Notes under the pieces: generated by a model
What the model saw: the letters and a program-made list of their open reading frames with translations, nothing else
The model's database searches: none
What the model was told of the DNA's origin: nothing
Translations under genes and position numbers: made by a program
Shown here: positions 8,023 through 17,483 of the stretch, in pieces
Layout: each line of letters opens with the position of its first letter
Numbering within the stretch: the stretch's first letter is position 1
From: Candidatus Aminicenantes bacterium
GTDB lineage: Bacteria; Acidobacteriota; Aminicenantia; Aminicenantales; UBA4085
NCBI GenBank assembly: GCA_026393855.1
Contig: JAPKZJ010000007.1
Coordinates: 52,180 to 116,179 of the forward strand
Reading direction: 5' to 3'
Length of the DNA: 64,000 nucleotides

Positions 8023-10107
8023 TCAACGCCGCCGGGACGAACCCCCCGAGGAGCGGGAGGACGATCCCGACGAGCTGCGGGAGCTGCTACCGCCGCCCGA
8101 AGACCTGGAAGAGGAACCGGAGGACGAGGAGCTCCGGGACGGAGCGCTATAGCTGCGCGAGGAAGAAGAAGAGCTGCGGGAAGGCGCACTGTAGCTCCGC
8201 GAGGACGAGGACGGCGCCGAGTAGCTGCGCGAGGAAGACGAGGAGGACGGGTACTCGCGGCTGGACGAACGGGAAACCGCGCCCGAGGACGAGCTTGAGC
8301 TCCGCGAAGAGCCCGAGCTGATCCGGGAAGCTGACGAGGAGCTTCGCGAGGACGAGGAGGACGGGTACTCCCGCATCGAGGAGCCCGAAGCACGGGAAGA
8401 GGTCCCGCGGGACGAGCTAGAAGACGAGCTCGAGATTCGCGAGGAACCCGAACTATTCCGGGACGAAGAGGATCCGCTCGACGGGTAGCTGCGGATCGTC
8501 CGGGCGGAGGAGGACGAAGCAGCGCTGCGCTCGTTGCTGCGGATAGCGCCGCTCGAACTTATCCGGTTCTCGGAACCGGACTCGATCCGTCGAGTCGAAG
8601 ACGACCCGGCGGAAGTTCCGCGATCGCCCTGCGTAGGATAAGACCGGATGGTCCGGGCACTGCCGTCCTGGGTCCGGCCGGAGACGGCCCGGCCCGGATC
8701 TTCGGTCCGCGCGGCGCTGCCGCCGTCGCGGATGACTCGGGACCCGGCGCCGGTCGCGGCTTCGCCGCCCCGGGCGCCGGACGATCGGATCTGGTCGGCG
8801 GACAGCCGCTGCCCGTTGCCGGTATAGCCGCGCTCGACCGTCCGGGCGTTGCGGCCGCCAAACGCCTGGTTCGCCCTGGCGTTGATGGCGGCGTCGCCGC
8901 CGGCGGCCGACCGAACGTTAGGTTGATCGGCTCGGAAGTTGATGTTGTCGGCCCGACCGGCGAACCGGTCCGCTCCGACCATGGCGCCGTTGAGGCGCCG
9001 ATTCTGGAATTGATTGCGGTTGACCACGTTCAGCGTCCGGGAGTAGCTCCGGAAGTCGTAGCGGTCGTAGCGGTCGTAGAAGCGGTTATTGAGGATGACA
9101 CAGGGGCGGTTGTAGTAGCTCAGAGGGCACCAGCCGATGTAGTCCCCGTCGTACCACCAATTGACCCAGGCCGGGCCCCAACCCCAATGGTTGCGGGGGA
9201 TCCAGTACCAGCCCAGGTTCATGCCCCAGCCCCAGCGGCCGTAGTGATCCGTGCACCAGCCCCAGGAATCGTAAGAGACCCAGGTCCAGCCGATGATCGG
9301 GTACCAAACCCAGCGGCCGGAGCTGTAAGGCCGCCAGACCGAGTCGAGGACGCGCGGCACCCAGACGTAGCCGTAGTCGGCTTCGTTGACCCAACTGCCG
9401 TTGTCATCGAGCTCGGTGGCGTAGTCCGAATACTCGGCCGGCAGATAGGAGGCGGACTGGCCCGAGGAGCGGGCGAACAGAGCTTCCCGGGTGTCGTTCC
9501 AGGCGGAAAAATCATCCCGCCGGGCCATCAGCGAAAGAGGCTCGGAGGTGAAGCGCCCGTCGGCGGCCGAGACGCGCTGGCGCTCGGCGACCGCGATCGA
9601 GCCTTCCTGCCCGGCCGCCTCCGCCGCGCCTTCAAAGACGCTGAGCTCGGTCTCCCGGCTCTGGCGGACGTCGATCCGGTACAGGCCTTCCCTCAGAATA
9701 TAGAAGGAGGCGTCCGGGGTATGAATCTCAAAGCCCTTCTCGACATCCATCGAGGCGACGCGCAGATAGATGCCGCCGCCCAGGATATGGATCTTGGTGG
9801 GCTGGCCGTCAGCGGCCGGCAGCCCGGCCATTTCGACCTGTGTCTCGTTGTCGAGGCGCAGATAGTTGCGCAGCCCGAGCTGGACCTCCAATCGACCGGC
9901 CTTCGTCCCCAGCTTGTCGCCTTGGACGACGACCAGGTTGACCTGGCCTTGTTCGTAACCCAGGTCCTGGGTCCTCTGGACATAAACGTCCCCTTGGACA
10001 TAGCTCATCCGCACATAGCTGCGGTCGTAATAACCGTTGGTCTGGGCTAGCACGGAGAGAGGAAGGACGACTGCCGCCGCGAGGGCGAGAACTGCTGTGC
10101 GTCTCAT
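8023..10107 (-). CDS. Exported FecR / DUF6600 protein with a long Ser-Arg-rich tail
   Basis: 694 residues in three parts. A signal peptide (residues 1-21, ending SVLAQ) is followed by a FecR-like beta domain (about 40-180: VVVQGDKLGTKAGRLEVQLG, ...FEIHTPDASFYILREGLYRID). Next comes a Trp-rich DUF6600 block (about 235-350: GYVWVPRVLDSVWRPY, GRWVWYPIIGWTWVSY, GRWGWGMNLGWYWIP). From about residue 440 the protein is low-complexity, made of Ser runs punctuated by Arg, with repeated SYSAPSRSSSSS and MREYPSSSSS/SREYPSSSSS units. The tail length fits a cell-surface or matrix polymer, but function is unknown. AAGGAG precedes the ATG. A sigma-54-type promoter lies just upstream. Confidence 0.85.
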   Translation of the reverse strand: MRRTAVLALAAAVVLPLSVLAQTNGYYDRSYVRMSYVQGDVYVQRTQDLGYEQGQVNLVVVQGDKLGTKAGRLEVQLGLRNYLRLDNETQVEMAGLPAADGQPTKIHILGGGIYLRVASMDVEKGFEIHTPDASFYILREGLYRIDVRQSRETELSVFEGAAEAAGQEGSIAVAERQRVSAADGRFTSEPLSLMARRDDFSAWNDTREALFARSSGQSASYLPAEYSDYATELDDNGSWVNEADYGYVWVPRVLDSVWRPYSSGRWVWYPIIGWTWVSYDSWGWCTDHYGRWGWGMNLGWYWIPRNHWGWGPAWVNWWYDGDYIGWCPLSYYNRPCVILNNRFYDRYDRYDFRSYSRTLNVVNRNQFQNRRLNGAMVGADRFAGRADNINFRADQPNVRSAAGGDAAINARANQAFGGRNARTVERGYTGNGQRLSADQIRSSGARGGEAATGAGSRVIRDGGSAARTEDPGRAVSGRTQDGSARTIRSYPTQGDRGTSAGSSSTRRIESGSENRISSSGAIRSNERSAASSSSARTIRSYPSSGSSSSRNSSGSSRISSSSSSSSRGTSSRASGSSMREYPSSSSSRSSSSASRISSGSSRSSSSSSGAVSRSSSREYPSSSSSSRSYSAPSSSSRSYSAPSRSSSSSSRSYSAPSRSSSSSGSSSRSSGGGSSSRSSSGSSSRSSGGSSRRR

Positions 10108-10133
10108 CTGTTTTCTCCTTACGCCCCTTTCAA

Positions 10134-10152
10134 ATGCGAGAAGCGTGCCAAT
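10134..10152 (-). promoter_or_regulatory. Sigma-54 (-24/-12) promoter for the FecR/DUF6600 gene
   Basis: The minus strand reads TTGGCACG-CTTC-TCGCAT, against the RpoN consensus TTGGCACG-N4-TTGCAT: one mismatch. The invariant GG (10149-10148) and GC (10137-10136) are separated by exactly 10 bp. The predicted start near 10125 leaves a leader of about 18 nt that contains the AAGGAG of the gene. Confidence 0.75.
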
Positions 10153-10160
10153 CGGCCCCC

Positions 10161-10224
10161 CCTGGAATCAGGGGTGTAGAGCCGGATAAGCCGTCCTTTT
10201 TTTAGGACACTTGCCGATTCCAGG
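10161..10224. promoter_or_regulatory. Inverted repeat upstream of the sigma-54 promoter (candidate activator site)
   Basis: CCTGGAATC (10161-10169) and GATTCCAGG (10216-10224) are perfect 9-bp inverted arms. Similarity extends inward for about 8 bp (GTGT/ACAC). A small GTCC-T7-AGGAC hairpin lies between them. The pair sits roughly 35-100 bp upstream of the predicted transcription start, in the range of enhancer sites for NtrC-type activators. An RNA role is less likely because the repeat lies upstream of the promoter. Confidence 0.5.
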
Positions 10225-10251
10225 AAATTCGGCCCGGACAAGAAAGGCTCA

Positions 10252-10769
10252 TCTCCCATCTCCGGGAAACATCAGCGGTTCGGGGTGTGCCGTTGGGGGC
10301 AACGGTATCATGCTGCGTGAACAGTTCCTTCTTCAGCCGTGATCTTGGCGAGGGAACAACGCAGCAAGATCGGCCAACGGCGAAACCGCGCGGGTTCCGG
10401 CTTTTTACGCCTCTCCGCGAGGGCAGCCAATCCTCGCGGGGACTTTCGAAGCGACGTCCCTACGAGGACTGCGAAGCGCTGCGGGCGCCGAGGGCTGTTT
10501 GAGCACGCGACCATCTAACGGAATCGAAACGGAGTGGGTGTTCTCCAAGACCGAGAGATCTCGAATGCGGAGTTCCGCCCTCGCGGGGACTGTCGAAACG
10601 AAGTCCCGACGAGGACTGCGAAACGCTGGAGGCGCCGAGCGGATTGGCGTAAAAAGGAGTGGCGAACCCACGCCGCCCTCGCGAGGACCGTCGAAGCAAC
10701 TGTCCTGGCGAGGACTATCAAAGCGTTGCCGGGAGGGCACTCCGGACCGCGTTTCCCGGAGATGGGAGA
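10252..10769. repeat. Foldback repeat element, copy 1 (518 bp, longest)
   Basis: Bounded by perfect 19-bp inverted ends: TCTCCCATCTCCGGGAAAC (10252-10270) and its complement at 10751-10769. Inside are a 93-bp nested foldback (10289-10381: GCCGTTGG/CCAACGGC, TGCTGCGT/ACGCAGCA, GTTCC/GGAAC) and three copies of the CCTCGCGGGGAC...GTCCCTACGAGG hairpin (about 10433, 10578 and 10678). A segment related to copies 3, 4 and 6 (TGTTTGAGCAC ... GAGTGGG) is also present. It fills most of the gene-free stretch 10108-10844. No intact gene is seen inside. Confidence 0.85.
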
Positions 10770-10773
10770 AGAA

Positions 10774-10824
10774 CAAAAAAAACCCCGCCTCCCGCCCCCA
10801 GATAAGGGAGCGGGAAGACGGGGC
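10774..10824 (-). terminator. Rho-independent terminator of the Met-rich Spy-like gene
   Basis: On the minus strand a long GC stem (CCCCGTCTTCCCGCTCCC with GGGGGCGGGAGGCGGGG, a few mismatches) is followed by eight T residues (complement of 10775-10782). The T tract ends only about 5 bp from the edge of foldback copy 1. Confidence 0.85.
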
Positions 10825-10844
10825 GGAGCAGAGCCTCGTTTAAA

Positions 10845-11606
10845 TCAGCGCTTTTTGTCGGCGGGAGGAGGCGTTTTCGCTTCCGGGGCGTCGCCGCGCA
10901 TGCCCATGCGGCCTCTCATCATCTGACCGCGACGCATGCCCATACCCATCCGCATGCCGATCCGGTTTCTGATCATCTGGCCGATCCGCATGCCGATGCC
11001 CATCCCGCCTCTCATCATCTGACCGGGACGCATGCCCATGCGGCCTCGCATCATCTGGCCGGGACGCATACCCATGCCCCGACCCATGCCTTGGCCCTGG
11101 CCGGGAAGCATGCCCATGCCCATACCCCGGCCCATCGGCATGCCCATACCCATCCGGCCGCCCATCATCATGCCCATCCGGCCGAAGGCCTGGCGGCCGT
11201 TCTTCATCTTTTCGAGCTGTTCGGGAGTGAAGATCGTATTCCGCTCCTGCTCGTGCTTGAAGCCGGCCTTGGCCCGGTCAGCCTGAAGCTTGAACATCTG
11301 GTCGATCAGCCCGTTGACCTTGGCAGGATCGGCTTTGCCGTCCTTGCGCAGGGTCTGCATCTCGTCTCGCATCTTCTTCATCTGCTCACCGAAGGCCTGG
11401 GCTTCGGCCTGGCGGGCCTTCTGGAATTCCTTGAGCTTGGTTTCCTGCTCGGGAGTCAGGTTTAAGGCTTCCTTGACCCGTTCGAGCGGAGCCCTCATAG
11501 CCGGAGCCGCCGGCTTGGCCGGGGCGGCGGGCTTCTCCTGGGCGAATACGCCCAGGCCGAAGGAAACGAGGGCGATCAAAGTGACTATAACGGCGAATTT
11601 CTTCAT
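10845..11606 (-). CDS. Exported Spy/CpxP-like (LTXXQ) protein with a Met-Gly-Arg-rich C-terminal half
   Basis: 253 residues. A signal peptide (MKKFAVIVTLIALVSFGLGVFAQ, cut near residue 22) is followed by a Pro-Ala linker. A helical domain (about 40-140) carries ALNLTPEQETKLKEF and IFTPEQLEKMK, the paired LTxxQ-like motifs of periplasmic Spy/CpxP chaperones. From about residue 145 to 240 the chain is almost only Met, Gly, Arg, Pro and Gln, with repeats such as MGMRPGQMMRGRMGMRPGQ. Methionine clusters of this sort often bind Cu(I) or Ag(I), but that role is inference. AGGAGG lies seven bases before the ATG. The gene is bracketed by foldback copies 1 and 2 in direct orientation. Confidence 0.85.
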   Translation of the reverse strand: MKKFAVIVTLIALVSFGLGVFAQEKPAAPAKPAAPAMRAPLERVKEALNLTPEQETKLKEFQKARQAEAQAFGEQMKKMRDEMQTLRKDGKADPAKVNGLIDQMFKLQADRAKAGFKHEQERNTIFTPEQLEKMKNGRQAFGRMGMMMGGRMGMGMPMGRGMGMGMLPGQGQGMGRGMGMRPGQMMRGRMGMRPGQMMRGGMGIGMRIGQMIRNRIGMRMGMGMRRGQMMRGRMGMRGDAPEAKTPPPADKKR

Positions 11607-11744
11607 TTGGGGACCTCCTGAGTCCGTTTTCGAGTATTTAGACCTGGCCGACGTCAAATCCTTGGCGATTTGGCGCGACCGGTTGAATCGGCGATCCTGG
11701 GGGAAGGGCATCTTCATTCTCCACCCTTTGGACGCCCCAGCGGG

Positions 11745-11756
11745 GGGAATATTCCC
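11745..11756. promoter_or_regulatory. 12-bp perfect palindrome upstream of the Spy-like gene
   Basis: GGGAATATTCCC, about 140 bp upstream of the ATG at 11606 and 15 bp from the edge of foldback copy 2. It could be an operator. No other copy was noticed. The rest of 11607-11770 shows nothing clear. Confidence 0.25.
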
Positions 11757-11770
11757 TTTTATATGGCTCA

Positions 11771-12046
11771 TCTCCCATCTCCGGGAAACATCAGCGGTTC
11801 GGGGTGTGCCGTTGGGGGCAACGGTATCATGCTGCGTGAACAGTTCCTTCTTCAGCCGTGATCTTGGCGAGGGAACAACGCAGCAAGATCGGCCAACGGC
11901 GAGGAGGCGCCGAGCGGATTGGCGTAAAAAAGGAGTGGTGAACCCGCGCCGCCCTCGCGAGGACCGTTGAAGCAACTGTCCTGGCGAGGACTATCAAAGC
12001 GTTGCCGGGACGACACCCCGGACCGTGTTTCCCGGATGTGGGATGA
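11771..12046. repeat. Foldback repeat element, copy 2 (internally deleted version of copy 1)
   Basis: The left end and first 135 bp (11768-11902) match 10249-10383 base for base, including the 93-bp nested foldback at 11808-11900. The sequence then jumps to the part of copy 1 that begins near 10629 (GGAGGCGCCGAGCGG) and follows it to the right end. Copy 2 is therefore copy 1 lacking about 245 bp. The right end (12027-12046) has drifted from the consensus. It is in the same orientation as copy 1 and lies 15 bp from the stop of the GHMP kinase gene. Confidence 0.85.
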
Positions 12047-12061
12047 TGAACCTTTTTATTA

Positions 12062-13129
12062 TTATCTGAGGACGGCGGCATCCCAGGCTTGGACGCCGCG
12101 GGGAGACAACCGGACGGGGATGATCCGGATTCCCCCGCCAAGGCGCTCGATGGCCTCGACGAGCGCCAGCCGCCGGACGTCGTCGGGGCCAGCCAGGACG
12201 GCCATCGAGCCACCGGCCCCGCCTGCCCCGTTGACTTTCCAGCCGGCCGCCCCGTGCCGCCGGCAGACGGCGGCGACCCCGTCCGCGGCCGGCGAGATCA
12301 GGCCCGCGCCAAGGCGCCTCTGCCCTTCGTGGTTGAGGATCATGGCCTTTCCGTAGGCCTCCAGATTCTCCACCCGGAGCGCCCGGCGGGCCTCCTCCGC
12401 GAAGTCCGCCAGCTCGCGCAGGACGGCGAACTGAGGACTGCCGCCCTCCAAGGCGGCGATCACGTCCTCGTGGATGGCGGAAGAACGGTGGGGGGCTCCG
12501 AGATAGACAAGGAGCAGGCGGCGGTCGAGCTCGGCCCGCAGATCGGAGGATAAGGCCACGGCCGTCGTTCGCGCGTCCGGGTACTCCCTCATCTCGATGA
12601 AGCTCGTCCCGCCATGGGCAGCCGCGATCTGGTCCTGGATCCCGCTCTGCTGGCCGAGCTTCTCGGTCTCCACCCGGTGGGCCAGCCGGGCCAGATCCCG
12701 CCAAGCCAGGGGCTTCGGCCGCAAGGCGTTCAGAATCCCGAGCAGGGCGATGGTGACGGCCGCCGAGGTTCCCGTGGAAATCCCGGCCGGGACGTGGGAA
12801 TGGAGCGTGATTTCGAGCGCCTGGTCCGGATCAGGCGGCAGGATCGCGACGGCGAACTGCAGCAAGCCGTGGGGTTCGGGTCGGGGAGCCGCCGGATCGA
12901 TCCGAATGGTCTGGTCGTAGTTGGAGGCCCGGATCGAAACCCGGGATCCGGGCCGGCCGGTCCTTTTAAAAACGAGAGCCTGGGCTTCGACCGCCGGATC
13001 GACAGCCAAGTTGAGGACTTTGCCTCGGCTCGCGAACCAGGTATCCGTCCAACCGCCGATGTCGTTGACCCGGAGCGGGGCCCGGGCGTGGATGATCCTC
13101 AGCAGTTCGCGCTTGTTCGTTCCGGCCAT
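12062..13129 (-). CDS. GHMP-family sugar kinase
   Basis: 355 residues. The N-terminal motif ARAPLRVNDIGGWTDT and the central glycine-rich ATP loop VPAGISTGTSAAVTIALLG (about residue 115) are GHMP kinase motifs 1 and 2. KVNGAGGAGGSMAV near residue 300 is motif 3. The family phosphorylates sugars or small alcohols; the arrangement is closest to D-glycero-D-manno-heptose-7-phosphate kinase and L-fucokinase-type proteins. GGAGG precedes the ATG at 13129; the frame is open further upstream inside the permease gene but without homology. It is the last gene of a sugar ABC importer operon, which suggests it phosphorylates the imported sugar. Confidence 0.87.
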   Translation of the reverse strand: MAGTNKRELLRIIHARAPLRVNDIGGWTDTWFASRGKVLNLAVDPAVEAQALVFKRTGRPGSRVSIRASNYDQTIRIDPAAPRPEPHGLLQFAVAILPPDPDQALEITLHSHVPAGISTGTSAAVTIALLGILNALRPKPLAWRDLARLAHRVETEKLGQQSGIQDQIAAAHGGTSFIEMREYPDARTTAVALSSDLRAELDRRLLLVYLGAPHRSSAIHEDVIAALEGGSPQFAVLRELADFAEEARRALRVENLEAYGKAMILNHEGQRRLGAGLISPAADGVAAVCRRHGAAGWKVNGAGGAGGSMAVLAGPDDVRRLALVEAIERLGGGIRIIPVRLSPRGVQAWDAAVLR

Positions 13130-13173
13130 GGCGGGCCTCCCGTTTCCGTCCGCGGGTCGCGGCCCGGGATCGC

Positions 13174-14142
13174 TCAAGCCGCGGCCCGGTGCCGGACCCG
13201 GTCCAGGCTGACCGCAGCGACGATGATGACCCCGATGATGATCTCCTGGATGTAATTCGGCCAGCCCATCATGGTGCAGCCGTTGCGCAGGAAGGACATG
13301 ATGAAGACGCCGATCATCGAGCCCAGAATGCTGCCTTCGCCCCCGCTCAGGCTGCCGCCGCCGATGACCACGGCGGCAATGATGTCGAGCTCCAGCCCGA
13401 CGGCCACGGTGGGATCGCCGACCGTCAGGCGCGAGAACTCCATGACTCCGGCCAACCCGCAGAACAGTCCGCCGATGGTGTAGATCGCGACTTTGGCCGC
13501 GCCGACCCGGACCCCGCAGAGTCGGGCCGCGGACTCGTTCGAGCCGATGGCGAAGGCATGGCGGCCGAAGACGGTCCGGCGCAGGAAGACGGCCATGATC
13601 AGAGCCAGGACGATCATCAGCCAAACCCCGGGGGCCAGGAGGAGCCACGAAGGCCGCGGCGATTTGGCCATCAGCTCGTTGACCCAGCTTAGGGGGGCGT
13701 CGATCTTCTGGTTGTGGGCCAGCCATTTGGCGACGCCGCGGGCGATGCCCATCATCCCCAGGGTGATGATGAACGGCACGAGCCGCAAGCGGGTGATGAG
13801 CAGGCCATTGACGAACCCGACCAGGGCGCCCGTCAGGACGCCCAGGACGATCGCGAGCAGAGGCGGCAGACCCCGGTTGACGGCGTAGGCCGTGATGACC
13901 CCGGCCAGGGCGATGTTCGAGGCGGCCGAAAGATCGATGCCGCCGCTGATGATAACCAGGGTCATGCCCAAAGCACCCAAGGCGACGATGACGGACTGGG
14001 TGGCTACGGCCTTCAGGTTGGCCAGCCGCAGGAAGCGCGACGAGACCTCCGGCAAAGCGGAGAACAGGGCGATCACCAGGATCAGCCCGAGGAACGGGGC
14101 CACCAGGTTGACCGCGGACTTGAGCTTGTTCGGGGGATTCAT
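13174..14142 (-). CDS. Sugar ABC transporter permease (RbsC type)
   Basis: 322 residues with about 8-10 membrane segments. The loop GSNESAARLCGVRVGAAKVAIYTIGG near residue 205 is the EAA-like contact site of ribose/xylose/galactofuranose-type permeases. ISGGIDLSAASNIALAGV near residue 65 and GGGSLSGGEGSILGSMIGV near residue 260 are further RbsC-family signatures. The gene starts 4 bp after the ATPase gene stops and is followed by the GHMP kinase. Confidence 0.92.
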   Translation of the reverse strand: MNPPNKLKSAVNLVAPFLGLILVIALFSALPEVSSRFLRLANLKAVATQSVIVALGALGMTLVIISGGIDLSAASNIALAGVITAYAVNRGLPPLLAIVLGVLTGALVGFVNGLLITRLRLVPFIITLGMMGIARGVAKWLAHNQKIDAPLSWVNELMAKSPRPSWLLLAPGVWLMIVLALIMAVFLRRTVFGRHAFAIGSNESAARLCGVRVGAAKVAIYTIGGLFCGLAGVMEFSRLTVGDPTVAVGLELDIIAAVVIGGGSLSGGEGSILGSMIGVFIMSFLRNGCTMMGWPNYIQEIIIGVIIVAAVSLDRVRHRAAA

Positions 14143-14146
14143 GGTC

Positions 14147-15648
<1,502 letters not shown>

Positions 15649-15652
<4 letters not shown>

Positions 15653-16653
15653 CGCTCGAGAATCGACAAGTCCGGCGTGAGCAGGCTCTTGATCTCGTTC
15701 GTCCCCATATTGGCCTTGGTGGCCATCGTCACGCCGGTATCGATGAGCTGGGCGATGGTCTCGCCGCGCAGATACTGGACCATGGTCCGCACGCCCAGAT
15801 ATCCCATCTTAACCGGGTTCTGGAGAACGAGCCCGTCGAGATCGCCGTCGGCCAAGGCCTGAACCAGCTTGGGCGAGCTGTCGAATCCGACGAAGCGGAT
15901 CTTGCCGGCCAGCCCGGATTCCTGGACGGCGCGGAGCGCGCCGAAGGTGCTGGACTCGTTCGGACAGAACAGGCCGGTGGCGTCAGGGAAGCGGCCGAGC
16001 AGGTTTTCGGCGGTCTGGTAGGCGGTCTCGGTGGTCGGGCCGGCGTACTGGTCCTTGGCTAGAAGCGTCAAGCCGGGCAGCTCCCGCTCCAGCGTCTCCA
16101 GGAAGCCGCGCTCGCGCTCCGTCGTCGAGGCCGAGCCGGCCTGGTAGCGGATGACGAGGACCCGGCCCTTGCCGCCGAGCAGGCCGCCCAGCCGGCGCGC
16201 GGCCAGGACGCCGCCCTGGTAGTTGTCGGTGGCGATGAAGCTGACATAATCCTTGCCCTGCAGACCTGAGTCGATGATCACGACCGGGATCTTGTCGCGC
16301 ATGGCATCCTGGACGGGGCGCACCAAGGCCCGGTCGTCCAACGGCGCCAGGACGATGCCGTTGACACCGCGGCTGATGACGTCTTCGACGACGGTGATCT
16401 GCTGGGCTCGATCGTCCTCCTTCTGGGGGCCTTTCCAAATGATCTCGACACCGAGCTCGCGGGCCGCCTGGACGGCGCCGGCGTGGATGGATTTCCAGAA
16501 CTCGTGGGTCGTGCCCTTGGGGATGACGGCGATCTTGAGAGTCGCGGCCGGAGCGGCCGAGCCGCCGGAGTCGGGACGGCCACAGGCGGCCAGGGCCAAC
16601 GCCGCGCCCAAGCCGAGAACGAGGCAGCGGAGAAAGAGATGTCGAGGCTTCAT
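15649..16653 (-). CDS. Sugar-binding lipoprotein of an ABC importer (periplasmic binding protein, RbsB type)
   Basis: 334 residues. The lipobox LALAAC puts the lipidated Cys at residue 24. The mature part is a type I periplasmic binding fold: IAVIPKGTTHEFWKSIHAGA, GVNGIVLAPLDDRALV, PVVIIDSGLQG, RFVGFDSSPKLVQAL. These are signatures of ribose-, xylose- and allose-type receptors. The exact sugar is not readable. First gene of a four-gene operon (binding protein, ATPase, permease, kinase). The ATG lies 9 nt after a strong -10 box and has no Shine-Dalgarno. Confidence 0.93.
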
Positions 16654-16662
16654 GGTCTCGAG

Positions 16663-16690
16663 TCTATAACGGAATTCGCGGCCGAGTCAA
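16663..16690 (-). promoter_or_regulatory. Promoter of the sugar ABC importer operon
   Basis: On the minus strand: TTGACT (16690-16685), 16-bp spacer, TATAGA (16668-16663). Only 9 nt separate the -10 box from the ATG at 16653, so the mRNA should be nearly leaderless. Confidence 0.7.
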
Positions 16691-16749
16691 AGAAGCTTAA
16701 AAGCGGGAGGAGGCGGTTCGACGAATCGACCCGGCGGAAAGGGAGACCG

Positions 16750-16947
16750 TTATTTTTTTTTCAGGATGGGCATACCGGTCTTGGTCGTCTCGACGACCTG
16801 GAGGCCAGCCGGCACCGCATCGATGGCGCCCTCTTTGATCTCGCGGCCGAAGTAATAGATCATCTGCTGGCGGCCGCCCTTGAGCGTGACGTTCTTGCCG
16901 TGCAGGTAGTAGACCGAACCCCTTGAATTTTTAAACTCGAATGCCAT
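16750..16947 (-). CDS. Small conserved protein of unknown function
   Basis: 65 residues: a YYLHGKNVTLKGGRQQMIYYFGREIKEGAIDAVPAG core followed by a basic tail ending PILKKK. I have seen near-identical small proteins in several bacterial phyla, without an assigned role. No membrane segment or metal motif. GAGGAGG lies seven bases before the ATG. A TTGACA-type promoter stands upstream, so it is likely transcribed alone. Confidence 0.75.
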   Translation of the reverse strand: MAFEFKNSRGSVYYLHGKNVTLKGGRQQMIYYFGREIKEGAIDAVPAGLQVVETTKTGMPILKKK

Positions 16948-17037
16948 GATGAAACCTCCTCGACAAACGTCGTTCCCGGGGAAACACCCGCGGCCGTATC
17001 AACCCGCGCCGTTGGAGTTTTCTTGGGAACTCTCCTA

Positions 17038-17066
17038 ATTTTGATCGAATCATTCCCTGTTGTCAA
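17038..17066 (-). promoter_or_regulatory. Promoter of the 65-residue protein gene
   Basis: On the minus strand: perfect TTGACA (17066-17061), 17-bp spacer, CAAAAT (17043-17038; 4 of 6). Confidence 0.55.
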
Positions 17067-17125
17067 GGCGGCTTCCGCCGCGGCGGGCCGGCGGGGCGGG
17101 ACGAAAAGCCCCGGCCGGCGGCGCA

Positions 17126-17407
17126 TCAATGAGTGAAACCGACGGCCGGAGGAGCGGCGCCGGGATCGATCTCGCCATAGCCGGCTTCGTAGCGCTGGAC
17201 GTTCGAGCTCAAGGCCTCCAGAAACCGCTTGGCATGGGCCGGGCTGAGGATGACCCGACTCAACAGCTTGCCCGCCGGCCCGTCGGGAAACAGGATGGCG
17301 AAGTCGAAGATGAACTCCTCGCGCGAGTGGCGGATGGCGGCCAGGTTCGAATACAGCCCGACGGCCACGCCCTCATCCACTTTGATGTCGATTTTTTTCT
17401 CGTCCAC
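17126..17407 (-). CDS. DUF3467-family small protein
   Basis: 93 residues from a GTG at 17407 that has AAGGAGG five bases upstream; an in-frame TTG eight codons earlier overlaps this site and is rejected. The core VGLYSNLAAIRHSREEFIFDFAILFPD followed by RVILSPAHAKRFLEALSSNVQRYEAGYG matches the short DUF3467 family as I know it. The family is of unknown function, cytoplasmic and common in bacteria and archaea. No promoter is obvious; a possible structured RNA region lies upstream. Confidence 0.8.
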   Translation of the reverse strand: MDEKKIDIKVDEGVAVGLYSNLAAIRHSREEFIFDFAILFPDGPAGKLLSRVILSPAHAKRFLEALSSNVQRYEAGYGEIDPGAAPPAVGFTH

Positions 17408-17449
17408 GCCTGCCTCCTTGACAAAACCCAAATTATTTTAAAAAAAGAC

Positions 17450-17477
17450 TTGCCTTTGGTTGTTAGAGTCGTATAAT
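17450..17477 (+). promoter_or_regulatory. Orphan plus-strand promoter facing the end of the agmatinase gene
   Basis: TTGCCT (17450-17455), 16-bp spacer, perfect TATAAT (17472-17477). There is no convincing plus-strand protein gene downstream; the transcript would pass through the hairpin region 17484-17609 and run antisense to agmatinase. Confidence 0.5.
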
Positions 17478-17483
17478 GAACAT

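Noticed and set aside
10161..10224. Riboswitch or structured leader for the FecR/DUF6600 gene
   Set aside because: The inverted repeat lies upstream of the sigma-54-type promoter, so it would not be in the mRNA. A DNA-binding site is more likely.
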